A stretch of DNA of 64,000 nucleotides from Anaerobacterium chartisolvens (GTDB lineage Bacteria; Bacillota; Clostridia; Acetivibrionales; DSM-27016), in contig NZ_QPJT01000004.1 of assembly GCF_003337415.1 (NCBI RefSeq), positions 186,001-250,000 on the forward strand, in the 5' to 3' direction. Below, piece by piece: positions 1 to 9,310 of the stretch (position 1 is its first letter; the number at the start of each line of letters is the position of its first letter). The position numbers and the translations under genes are program-made. A model generated the notes under the pieces. The model worked only from the letters and a program-made list of their open reading frames with translations. It did not search any database and was not told the origin of the DNA.

Positions 1-3000
1 CTTAGATGCAAGCACCTCTACGGGCTTTATAATCCATGGGTATTTCGTTATATCACTATAAGTCTTTCTGGTAAATCCGACTGCGTATTTGCTGAAATGT
101 GTCGTCGTAAACGTGACCATTTTAGATTGTGGGTTGTATCTTCCATTAGGAACGGGAATTGCATTACCGCTGCCGTCTATGTACCATACCACTATGTGCT
201 CGGGAGCCTTCAGCTCCTCTGCGGTGGGTACATAGGGTATGGATATTTCAACAGGCACGTCGGGGTTGCTCCATGAGATTACTTTGCCATCGGCATTAAG
301 ACTCAGATCGATAACGGGGCTGTCACCTATAAGTGACTGTGTTACGGAATCAATACCGTCCTTGCTTGCTCTGGACACTGTTAATGAAATATTCTTTGCA
401 CCTTTTATGTCGGAAGCATCAAGCATTCTGCAGGGAGCGGTAACAGCGCCGAAGCCTGTGATGATCTGCACAGTCTCATTTGCGGAAGCTTTAGTGAATA
501 CTTCGGCGGGGAGCTGCTGCACATATGCTTTTGCCTTTTTGTCTTCCGGTATCTCCAATACTATTGTTTTATTTCCATCGGCATTGGGCTTTGCCATCCC
601 AAGTGCTTTTTTATAAGCATCCATATCAACGAAAGCCTTGCTTTCACCTGTAGCAGAGCTGTACTGAGCCTTTTGGGCAATCCTTGCCTCCCCGTTTTTA
701 CCAGGAGCTATGTCCGGCTGTTCAGCAGGAGGTACAACAGCGGGAGGAGGAGTACCGCCGACATTATCGCCGCCAATATAAGGCGGGTTACCCTCATCGG
801 ACTGATTTGAAATTGTTACCACAAGTGAAGCGGTTATACCTGACCCGTCTCCGGCTGCCGCCACTACCTTTACTTTGCCGTCGGATTTGGCTGTAAGCAA
901 TCCGTTTGTAGATATAGTTGCCTTATCGGTAATAGAGCCATTTTCGTTGGACACGGACCAGATTACCGACTTGTCGGAGGCATTATCCGGAAGTATATTA
1001 GCCGCAAGCTGAAGCGTGCCGCCTTTTGAGCTTATTGCGCTCCCTCCGCTTATGGTTATGCTTTGCACGCTTACTTTATCCGGAGCCTTTTGTACCCTGA
1101 CCTGTACTGTAACAGGCTCAATTGGTATCAAAGAGTCCTTAACGCTGAAGGTGCATTGGTATGTGCCTTCTTCAGAGGGGAACGTTATAACTGGATTCTG
1201 CAGGTCTATATCAGGTATGGAGAGTACCGTTTTGTCTCCTGATTTGAATTCCAGAGTGTTTCCTAACTGTTTAGGGTCTTCTAGATTTAATATCCTATAT
1301 ACATTATTGTTATATGAGTCAAATATTCCTAAATTTCCTGTCAAATCCATTTGAGAGCCCGGGAGATAATATGGGCTATCTAAATTAAGAACAGACTTGA
1401 ATTTAGCATCAAGGTAAATGTCATTATTTTTATTGGTATCCACAGGAATTGAATAAGTATAGTAATAGTAGCGAATAGTTCCTGAAGACCCACTACTTCC
1501 AGTAGAAGGAGGAATAATGTCTGAATCCTTATGATTTTCAATAAAAGGAACAATAATGTCTGAATCCTTATAATTTCTAGCAAGAGTTTCAATGCTGACA
1601 CTTTGATTTCCAAGTTTACTTATGTATAAGGGTTTTTTTGTATCGGAAGTACTAGATAGACTAATGTATGAATCGCTAAACCCTTCTAAGGAAGGAAGGA
1701 AAATTGATTCTGCCCATGGTCCTTCATTATCCTCCCCCTGCATGTTTATTTTTAGTTCGGAGACATCTTGAGCTGTAAAGCTTATAGAATTTTGAGTGCT
1801 GGATAAGTTGCAATTTTTTCTGAACAAGGCATAAGTATGGCCTTGATCTTCAGCCTTTACCCTTATATTGTAGCTGCCTTGGGGAACTGATGGAACAGCA
1901 CAGTGATACATTTCTTCGGCTAAAACACTCGATCCGTCATCGCAAATATAGTTTAATTGTATAAGGATCGTGTTGAAAAGATTATCTTTAAAATCTACAT
2001 CTATGTTCAAATCCACAAAGCTTCCATCACGCTTAAGAACTATCGATTTTCCCGCATCGCGTTCTTTCACAGTAGCCTTGTGTAATGTGTAGCCATTCCA
2101 TATCCATATCAGATAGGTATCTGCGATGTCCCAGTCCAGGCCGCTGATTACTACTGTGCTTTTAGCAGGCGAAGAATTTCTATCGGCATTTTCAATATGG
2201 ATCATAGACTTATTCCAAATTTCAGATCTGTCTATGGCCGTATAGGAGGAATTTCCCTTCTTATAATATATTTTGACATTACTTATTGCTATCCCATGTA
2301 AATTATCCTGAGATTCAACTGTAAATGGAGCAACCTCATTAGAGTCCAAGTCAATAACAGCAAAGACATAACTATTCGGGGAAACACCTGAATATTTTGA
2401 AATATAGATATAATAGGGCTGTCCCTCCGTAAGCTCCTGTAATATGCTAAGTTCAGTTTTCTCTTTGATGCATTGTCTGTCTTTATCGTATATTGATGCT
2501 TTTAGATTTGTTGGGCCTGTCTTTTTTATTAAAAACTTTCCGCTTTTCTCCGGCACAAATCTGAAAACATCAATATCCTCTGAGATCTCAAAGTTACCAC
2601 TGATATATTCGTTGCTTTTTATATCCGTGGCGGTATCAAATTCGTTTCCGTGATCATCTTCGGCATAAAAGCTTATGTTCAGAGTATATTTTGCAGTGCT
2701 GTATTGATCCTCCTTGAAGTATTGATCCCCAGCGTATTGTTCATCGTTGCATATCTTGATAAAATATTTTTTACTTTTCTTCAGACTGCTTGTTGTAGTA
2801 AATTGAAAATTACTCCACCTACCATTTGTACTATTAGTAACTAAGTTTCCTAAATCATCATATAAGTAAACATGTAAATATGAAGAGCTTTTACGTGTTG
2901 CTTGAATTTTATAATGACCATCCTCTAATGGTGAGAACTCAAAAAAGTCAATATCCGAATAAAAGTCCAGAAAACCCTCAATCTTGTTGTTTTCCTGCAA

Positions 3001-4098
3001 CAGATGGGCGGTGTCTATATCATCACCAAAATCGTCTGTGACCTTTTTTACAGACAGAGTATAATTTAAAATCTGGCCGCGTGAGTATACTTTAATGTAA
3101 TACTTTTTATTTTTATCTAAAGCCTTTACTATGGGAACATGCAGTTTGTCGGTTGCAGACACAATTTCAATACCGTTTTCATCGTATAAAGTGGAAGACA
3201 TCCTATATGTATCTCCTCCAAAATCAATGCAATAATACCCCGCTTCTTCTGTTATAAAACTGAAATAATCGCGGTCAGACCAGGTCTCAAGATTGCCTGA
3301 AATTGACTGGTTCAGATTAATGCTCTGGGCGGAAGAAATGTCATTCCCATAATCATCCTCCATGTAATCAATAGCTATTTTATAATTAGCTGTGTCATAA
3401 ATATTATTATTTACCAATTTAAAATATAAGGTTTGATTTTCGCTTAATGTGCTTATGGCATATATACTCTGGTAATTATATTCTATGGAAAAAGGAACTC
3501 CTTCATACTCATCATTGTAAAGCCTAAAGTCAAATGAAGCATTTTCGTCAGTTTCTATAGAAATTGCATAATAACCCTCCTTATCTGTCGTGAATTGAAA
3601 AAAGGCCTCATCTACAAATGGACTGAGTTGTCCTTCTATCTGGCTTCCGGGATCTATTATTTTGGCAGATGAGAAATCATTACCATAGTTATCGGGAGTT
3701 TGAATTACTTTTATATTATAAGACACGCTTTCTGTAGTAACAATAAGGGGATTTGGCACCTCTAAAAAATAAGTTACCCCTTTCTCTAGAAATACATGGT
3801 TCAAGTCCTTTTGATACACTCTATATTTATCGCTATCATAAACATTTACCGGGATATCCATAGAGTAAGGAAGTGTATATTGGATCTCAATATAATATTC
3901 GCCATCTTCTGAAGGCGTAAACATAAGATAATCCGTGTCGGAATTACCGTCCAAATTTCCAGACAGTTCAGTATCCAATTGTATGGGTGTGGCGGTTTCA
4001 AAGCTATCTCCGTAATCATCCTCTGCAAATGCATGTGAATAAAATAAAAAAGTAAAACAAATAATTAAAACTGCTAAGAATGAGTATGTTTTTTTCAT
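1..4098 (-). CDS. Large secreted surface protein with PPC-like repeats, Big2-like domain and start of an SLH domain (3' end outside window)
   Basis: This reading frame stays open for 1,366 codons from ATG at 4098 to the window edge, so the C-terminus is missing. I checked the frame at about ten points. Residues 1-25 form a signal peptide (MKKTYSFLAVL... ending HAFA). Five repeats of roughly 110 residues begin near residues 27, 136, 246, 354 and 480, each opening with D-D-[YFH]-G-[ND] and carrying a D-x-D-x-F-x-F core. This matches bacterial pre-peptidase C-terminal (PPC) domains. A Big2-like domain lies near residues 1005-1090, followed by a Pro-rich linker. The last residues (YSDITKYPWIIKPVEVLASK) look like the start of an S-layer homology domain. 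The protein probably sits non-covalently on the cell wall. No catalytic domain is visible. An AGAGGT ribosome site precedes the ATG. Confidence 0.85.
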   Translation of the reverse strand, partial: MKKTYSFLAVLIICFTFLFYSHAFAEDDYGDSFETATPIQLDTELSGNLDGNSDTDYLMFTPSEDGEYYIEIQYTLPYSMDIPVNVYDSDKYRVYQKDLNHVFLEKGVTYFLEVPNPLIVTTESVSYNIKVIQTPDNYGNDFSSAKIIDPGSQIEGQLSPFVDEAFFQFTTDKEGYYAISIETDENASFDFRLYNDEYEGVPFSIEYNYQSIYAISTLSENQTLYFKLVNNNIYDTANYKIAIDYMEDDYGNDISSAQSINLNQSISGNLETWSDRDYFSFITEEAGYYCIDFGGDTYRMSSTLYDENGIEIVSATDKLHVPIVKALDKNKKYYIKVYSRGQILNYTLSVKKVTDDFGDDIDTAHLLQENNKIEGFLDFYSDIDFFEFSPLEDGHYKIQATRKSSSYLHVYLYDDLGNLVTNSTNGRWSNFQFTTTSSLKKSKKYFIKICNDEQYAGDQYFKEDQYSTAKYTLNISFYAEDDHGNEFDTATDIKSNEYISGNFEISEDIDVFRFVPEKSGKFLIKKTGPTNLKASIYDKDRQCIKEKTELSILQELTEGQPYYIYISKYSGVSPNSYVFAVIDLDSNEVAPFTVESQDNLHGIAISNVKIYYKKGNSSYTAIDRSEIWNKSMIHIENADRNSSPAKSTVVISGLDWDIADTYLIWIWNGYTLHKATVKERDAGKSIVLKRDGSFVDLNIDVDFKDNLFNTILIQLNYICDDGSSVLAEEMYHCAVPSVPQGSYNIRVKAEDQGHTYALFRKNCNLSSTQNSISFTAQDVSELKINMQGEDNEGPWAESIFLPSLEGFSDSYISLSSTSDTKKPLYISKLGNQSVSIETLARNYKDSDIIVPFIENHKDSDIIPPSTGSSGSSGTIRYYYYTYSIPVDTNKNNDIYLDAKFKSVLNLDSPYYLPGSQMDLTGNLGIFDSYNNNVYRILNLEDPKQLGNTLEFKSGDKTVLSIPDIDLQNPVITFPSEEGTYQCTFSVKDSLIPIEPVTVQVRVQKAPDKVSVQSITISGGSAISSKGGTLQLAANILPDNASDKSVIWSVSNENGSITDKATISTNGLLTAKSDGKVKVVAAAGDGSGITASLVVTISNQSDEGNPPYIGGDNVGGTPPPAVVPPAEQPDIAPGKNGEARIAQKAQYSSATGESKAFVDMDAYKKALGMAKPNADGNKTIVLEIPEDKKAKAYVQQLPAEVFTKASANETVQIITGFGAVTAPCRMLDASDIKGAKNISLTVSRASKDGIDSVTQSLIGDSPVIDLSLNADGKVISWSNPDVPVEISIPYVPTAEELKAPEHIVVWYIDGSGNAIPVPNGRYNPQSKMVTFTTTHFSKYAVGFTRKTYSDITKYPWIIKPVEVLASK

Positions 4099-4134
4099 TT
4101 TGTACCTCTTTTCGGAAATTTTTATAATTGTTAA

Positions 4135-4149
4135 TGTTATTATATAACA
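4135..4149. promoter_or_regulatory. Palindrome TGTTAT-TAT-ATAACA upstream of the surface-protein gene
   Basis: A perfect 6-3-6 inverted repeat lies about 40 bp before the ATG of the surface-protein gene and overlaps an AT-rich -10-like stretch on the minus strand. It could be an operator or part of the promoter. No regulator is assigned. Confidence 0.35.
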
Positions 4150-4289
4150 CATTTGCCTATTATTCTACAGTATATTGCAAAAAAACAAGCAAAGCAAACA
4201 GAGCAAGGCAAGAACCGTCCCTACTTGCTATGTAATAACTCCATGTATATAGTGAAATACTAATAAAAATTATAAAAGGAGATTATAAA

Positions 4290-4463
4290 ATGGATGCAAA
4301 AATGACAATGCAAATTGTGGACTCCCCTGAAAAAATCGACGTGCTTTATGAGAACTCCCCGGTCTGGATACTGTCGGTAAAGGGCAATAAGGCAAAGGTG
4401 AGGTTTCTAGAAACGGGAAAGGAAAGCGAGGTGCCTGTAAACGGGCTTGTAACCATGCATTAA
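4290..4463 (+). CDS. sspH: Small acid-soluble spore protein, H type
   Basis: This 57-codon gene encodes MDAKMTMQIVDSPEKIDVLY followed by a V-W-I-x-S-V core and an E-V-P-V-N-x-L ending. That pattern fits the SspH family (N-terminal MD.K...I..S, a central PVWI strand, a C-terminal V.V..L). A strong AAAGGAGA site sits at 4276-4282, eight bases before the ATG. SspH proteins are minor proteins of the forespore and are normally made under sigma G control, but I did not find a convincing sigma G promoter here. The gene stands alone between two genes on the opposite strand. Its presence supports a spore-forming host. Confidence 0.82.
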   Translation: MDAKMTMQIVDSPEKIDVLYENSPVWILSVKGNKAKVRFLETGKESEVPVNGLVTMH

Positions 4464-4487
4464 GGTGTGTCGGGGAGACGGCAGAGC

Positions 4488-4677
4488 GTGTGAAAACTTC
4501 AAAATTGCCAAAGAAATTGCAGCCCGCCACCGCTGCGGCATCATGGGGTACGGTTCCTCCGCTTTCCCTTCGGTCCTTCGCTACGCTGCGGAAGCGGACG
4601 AATCCGTCCCCAAGATTCCTCCGCTACATTTTTGCAAGAATTATAGCTTGAAATTTCACTCAAAATAGTTTTCACAC
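4488..4677. repeat. 190-bp intergenic element bounded by 11-bp inverted repeats
   Basis: GTGTGAAAACT at 4488-4498 is mirrored by AGTTTTCACAC at 4667-4677. The interior is richer in G+C than the flanks and has no convincing ORF. It resembles a small inverted-repeat intergenic element, but no second copy is present in this window, so its mobility is unproven. Confidence 0.35.
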
Positions 4678-4685
4678 AGTCTGAT

Positions 4686-4725
4686 GGGGATGTTGACACG
4701 CTTACAGTGTGTCAACAGCGTCCCC
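4686..4725. terminator. Strong hairpin between sspH and the M48 protease gene
   Basis: TGTTGACAC (4691-4699) pairs with GTGTCAACA (4709-4717), and the outer GGGGA (4686-4690) pairs with TCCCC (4721-4725). No long U-tract follows on either strand. It may be a structured transcript end for the two convergent genes or a repeat. Confidence 0.4.
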
Positions 4726-4736
4726 TTGTCACCCTG

Positions 4737-6032
4737 TCATCTTTCCCATGGCCTGTACGAATTGGCAAAGTCCACTCTTTCCTGAAGCTCGGGGTGATCA
4801 CAGGCCCAAAGCCTGTATACAATCCCGCTTTGGGGAATTGAAAGGCTTCTGTAATGCATTTTTATCAGCATCCTTGCCGCCGCCCTGTTGTTTTGCGTAA
4901 GCTCCAGAGCAAACCTGTCGGCCTCCCTTTCGGTATACCGCGTTATGGCATTGGAGGCAGGCGCTGAAATAAAAAGCACAAGATTTATCATTATAATTAG
5001 TAACGGCAGAGAGGCTATGTCATGAAGCTTCACAAAGCCCATAGAATTTCCGGCTTGGGACAATACCCAGCTAGACGACTTAATCACCGCAAACGCCCCC
5101 ACTAGCACAATAATGCAGTTGACCAGAATGGATTTCCATACATGCCCCATTACATAATGTCCCGCCTCATGAGCTGTAACGTTTAAAATCTCGTTTGTTG
5201 TAAGCCCTTTTATAGTGGTATCCCACAGAACAATCCTTTTAGAACCGAAAATTCCTGTCATATATGCATTCATCTGATTTGTGCGTGAGCTCATATCGGA
5301 CTCAAGGAGACAGCAGTTGTTTATAGAAGCGCGGTGGAGCTGGCTTTGGATTTCCTGTTCCAGAGCCTTATCCTTTAAAGGAGTGTATTGGTTGAAAAGA
5401 GGGTCTATAAAAATTGGAGATATGTAGTACATTAATATGTAAAAAGGCAGTGCGGCTATTGCTATATACTGCCAGCAACGCTTAGGAGCCTTTGTCATTA
5501 CAGTGTAGCAAAACCATACAATTATAGTGTTGAAAACCACATCCATCACAAGCATCTTTAAGGAGTCGCTAAACCAGCTCCCCGGTGTCTGCCCCGAAAG
5601 CCCATAGCTGTGCAGCCTTATGAAGCCGCTGTAAAAATCAATTGGAAGGTATATAATGTAGCTTAACGCCGAGAAAGCTGTGCAGTACAGCGCAATTATC
5701 AAAAATCTTCTCTTAAATTTTCCTGCAACCCAGCTTCTTATGCCCGCTGACAATCCTGAAAACAGGAAAAACATGGGCACCGCAAATCCCATAATAAGCT
5801 TGACGCTCCATACTGCCACAGTATTCATACGGAATTCATATGCTTTTTCGGAAGGTGCAGGTACCGATATCATGTCCTGCGAAGCATTTGAGCCTGAGGA
5901 AAAATACCTGCTTTTAAGAATGCTGTTGTTTGAAGACTCAGTAGATGCGAGACTCAGCATAAAGCCTGCCAGAATAATTGCCAGAACGAAAATAGCTATC
6001 TTAAGCCCTCTCTTCATAGAATTAATACACAT
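4737..6032 (-). CDS. M48 family membrane zinc metalloprotease (Ste24/HtpX-like)
   Basis: The 431-residue protein has an N-terminal hydrophobic segment, several further membrane segments in its first half, and then the zincin motif HEAGHYVMGH near residue 285. The second zinc-ligand region ERE-AD follows near residue 365 (YTEREADRFALEL). This order and length match the Ste24/CAAX-protease branch of M48, membrane enzymes that cut proteins at the cytoplasmic face in quality control or peptide processing. ATG at 6032 is used; a second ATG lies five codons later and neither has a clear ribosome site. It is followed by the sspH hairpin and stands alone. The substrate is unknown. Confidence 0.85.
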   Translation of the reverse strand: MCINSMKRGLKIAIFVLAIILAGFMLSLASTESSNNSILKSRYFSSGSNASQDMISVPAPSEKAYEFRMNTVAVWSVKLIMGFAVPMFFLFSGLSAGIRSWVAGKFKRRFLIIALYCTAFSALSYIIYLPIDFYSGFIRLHSYGLSGQTPGSWFSDSLKMLVMDVVFNTIIVWFCYTVMTKAPKRCWQYIAIAALPFYILMYYISPIFIDPLFNQYTPLKDKALEQEIQSQLHRASINNCCLLESDMSSRTNQMNAYMTGIFGSKRIVLWDTTIKGLTTNEILNVTAHEAGHYVMGHVWKSILVNCIIVLVGAFAVIKSSSWVLSQAGNSMGFVKLHDIASLPLLIIMINLVLFISAPASNAITRYTEREADRFALELTQNNRAAARMLIKMHYRSLSIPQSGIVYRLWACDHPELQERVDFANSYRPWER

Positions 6033-6134
6033 CCATCCATAACGCTTATAAGTATTAATATAAGCTATTCCGGAGAGAGCTGAAAAATACCTTGTAAAAT
6101 TTAAAGAGCCTTAACCGTACAAAGCATACTAAAT

Positions 6135-6587
6135 TTATCTAATATCCCTTGGTATTTTATTGTAGTAATCAATAACATTTCTTTGGTACTCTTGCTCCAT
6201 CAATGGTGAGTTCAGCATAAAGTCTGCTGATGAACGGTTCATTGCAACGGGAATGTCATACAGCACCGCAATTCTTAAAAGTGCCTTTACATCGGGATCA
6301 TGAGGCTGTGACGATAACGGATCCCAGAAGAATATCATAAAATCTACCTTTCCTTCTGTTATGCGCGCTCCTATTTGCTGATCTCCTCCCAGCGGCCCGC
6401 TTTTATAGCCCTTTACCGGTAACCCTGTCTGCTCGGTTATCATTGTGGCAGTAGTACCCGTGCCACATAGAAAATGCTTACAAAGAACATCATAATTGGA
6501 TTTTGCCCAATCTATAAGATCCCTTTTTCTATTGTCGTGCGCTACTAAAGCTATGTATTTCTGTTTATTCAACATATTGCTGTCCAT
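6135..6587 (-). CDS. mgsA: Methylglyoxal synthase
   Basis: The 150-residue product matches methylglyoxal synthase along its length: ALVAHDNRKRDLI at the N-terminus, CGTGTTATMI, the phosphate-binding SGPLGGDQQIG stretch, FFWDPL and a downstream HDPDVKALLR. The enzyme converts dihydroxyacetone phosphate to methylglyoxal and phosphate and relieves sugar-phosphate build-up in the cytoplasm. Of two ATGs (6593 and 6587) I prefer 6587, because AAGGAG ends six bases before it. The gene is monocistronic and diverges from the riboswitch-controlled chemoreceptor. Confidence 0.93.
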   Translation of the reverse strand: MDSNMLNKQKYIALVAHDNRKRDLIDWAKSNYDVLCKHFLCGTGTTATMITEQTGLPVKGYKSGPLGGDQQIGARITEGKVDFMIFFWDPLSSQPHDPDVKALLRIAVLYDIPVAMNRSSADFMLNSPLMEQEYQRNVIDYYNKIPRDIR

Positions 6588-6695
6588 AGTCATCTCCTTT
6601 AATATTATTTACATTATAATTTTACCGTGCCTAAGGCATAATTGCAAGAGAATGTCGAAATACGTCGTTGCACGCGGAGCTATTTTTTGATTTTT

Positions 6696-6727
6696 TTGTA
6701 GAATAAACTCGTTTTATGTAGTATAAT
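6696..6727 (+). promoter_or_regulatory. Candidate promoter of the riboswitch-chemoreceptor transcript
   Basis: A TATAAT box sits at 6722-6727, about 17 bases before the aptamer begins. The best -35 candidate, TTGTAG at 6696-6701, has a long 20-base spacer, so the -10 is better supported than the -35. Confidence 0.5.
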
Positions 6728-6743
6728 AATCCAATATGATAAA

Positions 6744-6877
6744 ATATTGAAAATAGTAAACCCGTCGAAAGGCGGGGGCACAAAGCTACAAGTCTACGGT
6801 ATAAATTATTTAACAATGGGCTGCCCGCCAATTTATTGTTAGGTAATAGCTTACTATGACGGTTGAGCCGCCAATAT
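6744..6877 (+). promoter_or_regulatory. Cyclic di-GMP-I (GEMM) riboswitch
   Basis: The hallmarks of the GEMM-I aptamer are present in order: AAACCCGTCGAAAGGCGGGGG, where a GAAA tetraloop caps the P2 stem; then CACAAAGCTACAAGTCTACGG; then ACTATGACGGTTGAGCCGCC, the receptor and closing side. P1 is ATATTG (6744-6749) with CAATAT (6872-6877). The P3 arm carries an inserted extra helix, AACAAT (6812-6817) with ATTGTT (6835-6840). The switch lies directly before a chemoreceptor gene, a known context for this class. c-di-GMP binding would tie receptor expression to the motile/sessile decision. Confidence 0.85.
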
Positions 6878-6899
6878 GTGATCTGTTTTGTGATATCTT

Positions 6900-6976
6900 G
6901 CAGGCTTTCTTGCTGCAGCCTAATTCGATAAAACCACATCTTGACGGGATAGATTGTTAGCCGGCCTGCTTTTTTA
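6900..6976 (+). terminator. Possible expression-platform terminator of the riboswitch
   Basis: GCAGGC at 6900-6905 can pair with GCCTGC at 6964-6969, which is followed by six T's (6970-6975). A competing local pairing, AGGCT with AGCCT, is also available. That layout fits a switchable terminator, but the stem is short and the loop long, so the sign of control cannot be read. Confidence 0.4.
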
Positions 6977-7027
6977 TATTTTCATGTAAAATTTATAATG
7001 ATGTTATGAACTATGGAGGGAATTGCA

Positions 7028-9148
7028 ATGAAGCTCAAAACGAGTAACACTACAAAGTCGGCCACAGATAAGAAGACCCGTGGAATAGCGGGGGGTATTT
7101 CCAAGGGCATCTCAAGTCTCGCAAACCCGCTTAGAAACACCAAAATACAGATGCGTCTAATTGTCTCTTTTACTCTTATTTCAATTATTACTCTTGGCAC
7201 CACAGGAATTCTTGCCTACAAAAAATCCAGTGAGGCAATTACAAAAAAGATCCAGTCATATTCTTCTCAAATGATAGGGCAGTTTTCTTCCATCAGTCAG
7301 ACACATTTGGGCAAGTATGACTCAAGCCTTATGGATTTGGCCCTGTCAAGGGAAATACGGTATGGTATTGCAGATTTGGAAACAGGCGACAGTATGCAAG
7401 ATGTGAGAATCACCAGCAATATCTCGCAGCAAATGTTTTCTAAATTTTTATCAACCCCCGAGGTTTTGTCGGCAGATATATTTAAGATTGGCAGTGATGC
7501 CGTCATCAGCTATAATCCGGGCCCCATGAGCAAAAACAAGGAGCTTAAGGACAAGTATATCAACCTCCTTTCCGAAAGCGGCAGTTCTGTTATATGGGCC
7601 TATTATAAAGCAACAGAGGACAACAGTTTTACAGACTGTATAATTTTAGGGCGAAAAATTGCTTCCTATTATTCTGCAAAGGATATAGGCTATATATTTG
7701 CATACCTCAAACCCAGTGCAATGGAAAGTGTGTTGAAAAATATCAACTTCGGAGAAGGCTCTGAAATAACGCTTCTGACTCAGGATGGATTTGTAATTTC
7801 CGGCTCATCCCCTGAGCTCTTCGGTACGGAATTTAAAGAAAAATCAATTATGCAAAATTTAATTTCGGGAGAAAGTGAAACCTTTCAATACACTATAAAC
7901 AACAAAGACTGCCTTATAGCGCACTCTTATATACAGTCAGCGGGCTGGTACGCCATTGCGTCCATACCGTATGATTATATTAATGCCGACCCTAACACAA
8001 TAAAGAATTTCATAGTGATGTTTTTTGTTGTTTCCATGCTGGTTTCCATAATATTATCCTTTATAATAGCTAAAAGTATTTCTATCCCTCTTTCCAGCCT
8101 GAGTAACTTTATGTCTGAGGCAAAGAACGGGAATCTGGCAATAGCGGTTAAGGACAACAGCAGGGACGAGATAGGTGAGGTAATCGGTAATTTCAATCAA
8201 ATGCTTCAAAACATACGTTCGCTTATATCAAAGGTTCAGGCCTCAACCCATAGGGTTCTTAGCAGCTCTGAAAAAATTGCAGCCTCCTCCCAGCGTTCCT
8301 TTGCAGCCTCGGAGCAAATATCCTTAACAATACAGGAAATTGCCAGAGGCGCCTCCGATCAGGCATCTGAAATAGCGCAGGGAATGGAGCATATGGGAAG
8401 GCTGTCGGATGGCATAAACAAGGTAAGCAGTGATGCCGGAAACGTATCCTCCGTTGTTGACAATACCAGATCTCTGAGCAAGGGTGCTTTAGATACCGTC
8501 AAAATTCTCAATGACAAAGCTCAGGATACAAAAGCGGTTACTTCCAAAATAGTTGTTGACATCAACAGTCTGAATGATGATATGAAGGAGATCAAGAAAA
8601 TAGTTAAGCTTATTGCAGATATATCAGAGCAGACAAACCTGCTGTCGCTGAACGCTGCAATAGAGGCTGCAAGAGCAGGCGAAGCAGGAAGAGGCTTTGC
8701 TGTTGTGGCAGACGAAGTGAAAAAGCTGGCTGAACAGTCTAAGGATGCATCGGTTACTATTAACAGAATATTAAACACCATACAGCACAAATCCGAGCTT
8801 ACCGCAGAGGAGGCTAATTCTGCAAGCGACATAATACAGCAGCAGTCCGAGGCAGTTTCCCAAACCGATGAGTCCTTCAAGACCATACTTTACGCTATGG
8901 AAGGCATATCAGAGCAAATAAGGCATATGGAAGGCTCGGTAGAAGAAATATCAATATTCAGACAAAAAACCCTCAGCACAATAGAAAATGTTTCGGCTGT
9001 ATCGGAGCAATCCGCAGCAACAGCGCAGGAGGTTTCCGCAAGCACACAGGAGCAAATTGCAGGAACAGAGGAGCTGGCAGCTCTGGCCAAGGATCTCAAT
9101 GTAATGTCACAGGAGCTTGACACCGCTATATCACAGTTTAAGATATAG
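7028..9148 (+). CDS. Methyl-accepting chemotaxis protein with an extracytoplasmic sensor domain
   Basis: This 706-residue receptor has one membrane segment near residues 43-62, a periplasm-type sensor domain of about 255 residues that looks Cache-like, and a second membrane segment near residues 318-342. A HAMP linker ([19 protein letters not shown]) and a long coiled-coil signalling region follow. The conserved hairpin [20 protein letters not shown] is near residue 533. Such receptors pass ligand binding to CheA/CheW. ATG at 7028 is chosen because GGAGGG at 7015-7020 is correctly spaced; an upstream in-frame ATG at 7013 overlaps that site. Expression is probably set by the c-di-GMP riboswitch. 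The ligand is unknown. Confidence 0.93.
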   Translation: MKLKTSNTTKSATDKKTRGIAGGISKGISSLANPLRNTKIQMRLIVSFTLISIITLGTTGILAYKKSSEAITKKIQSYSSQMIGQFSSISQTHLGKYDSSLMDLALSREIRYGIADLETGDSMQDVRITSNISQQMFSKFLSTPEVLSADIFKIGSDAVISYNPGPMSKNKELKDKYINLLSESGSSVIWAYYKATEDNSFTDCIILGRKIASYYSAKDIGYIFAYLKPSAMESVLKNINFGEGSEITLLTQDGFVISGSSPELFGTEFKEKSIMQNLISGESETFQYTINNKDCLIAHSYIQSAGWYAIASIPYDYINADPNTIKNFIVMFFVVSMLVSIILSFIIAKSISIPLSSLSNFMSEAKNGNLAIAVKDNSRDEIGEVIGNFNQMLQNIRSLISKVQASTHRVLSSSEKIAASSQRSFAASEQISLTIQEIARGASDQASEIAQGMEHMGRLSDGINKVSSDAGNVSSVVDNTRSLSKGALDTVKILNDKAQDTKAVTSKIVVDINSLNDDMKEIKKIVKLIADISEQTNLLSLNAAIEAARAGEAGRGFAVVADEVKKLAEQSKDASVTINRILNTIQHKSELTAEEANSASDIIQQQSEAVSQTDESFKTILYAMEGISEQIRHMEGSVEEISIFRQKTLSTIENVSAVSEQSAATAQEVSASTQEQIAGTEELAALAKDLNVMSQELDTAISQFKI

Positions 9149-9153
9149 GCTGT

Positions 9154-9193
9154 AATAAAGCGCAGAGATTAATCGTCCTTGCGCTTTATTTTT
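9154..9193. terminator. Intrinsic terminator after the chemoreceptor gene
   Basis: AATAAAGCGCA (9154-9164) pairs with TGCGCTTTATT (9180-9190) and runs into further T's, five bases after the stop codon. Confidence 0.85.
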
Positions 9194-9217
9194 GTACGGA
9201 ACGCTATGCACGGGGGG

Positions 9218-9291
9218 CGGAACACCACGGGGGGTGTTCCCTACGATGGGGCTTAAATATCCTCGTACGGAACGCCCCCTGTGGCGTTCCG
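9218..9291. repeat. Pair of palindromes (REP-like) between convergent genes
   Basis: GGAACACC and GGTGTTCC form a perfect hairpin at 9219-9240. A second palindrome at 9265-9291 (GTACGGAACGCC...GGCGTTCCG) has an exact 27-base inverted copy at 41919-41945. This is a dispersed palindromic sequence, placed here between the ends of two convergent genes. Confidence 0.6.
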
Positions 9292-9310
9292 CGCCCCCTG
9301 TTCTTTCAAT

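Noticed and set aside
1380-1613. Leu/Ile-rich minus-strand frame resembling a membrane peptide
   Set aside because: It is a shifted frame of the large surface-protein gene, whose correct frame is open and repeat-rich here.
4270-4530. An 86-codon minus-strand frame over sspH
   Set aside because: It lies opposite the conserved SspH gene, has no ribosome site, and shows no protein-like pattern.
9192-9310. Coding sequence in the 9.2-9.3 kb gap
   Set aside because: The stretch is made of palindromes; the frames there are by-products.
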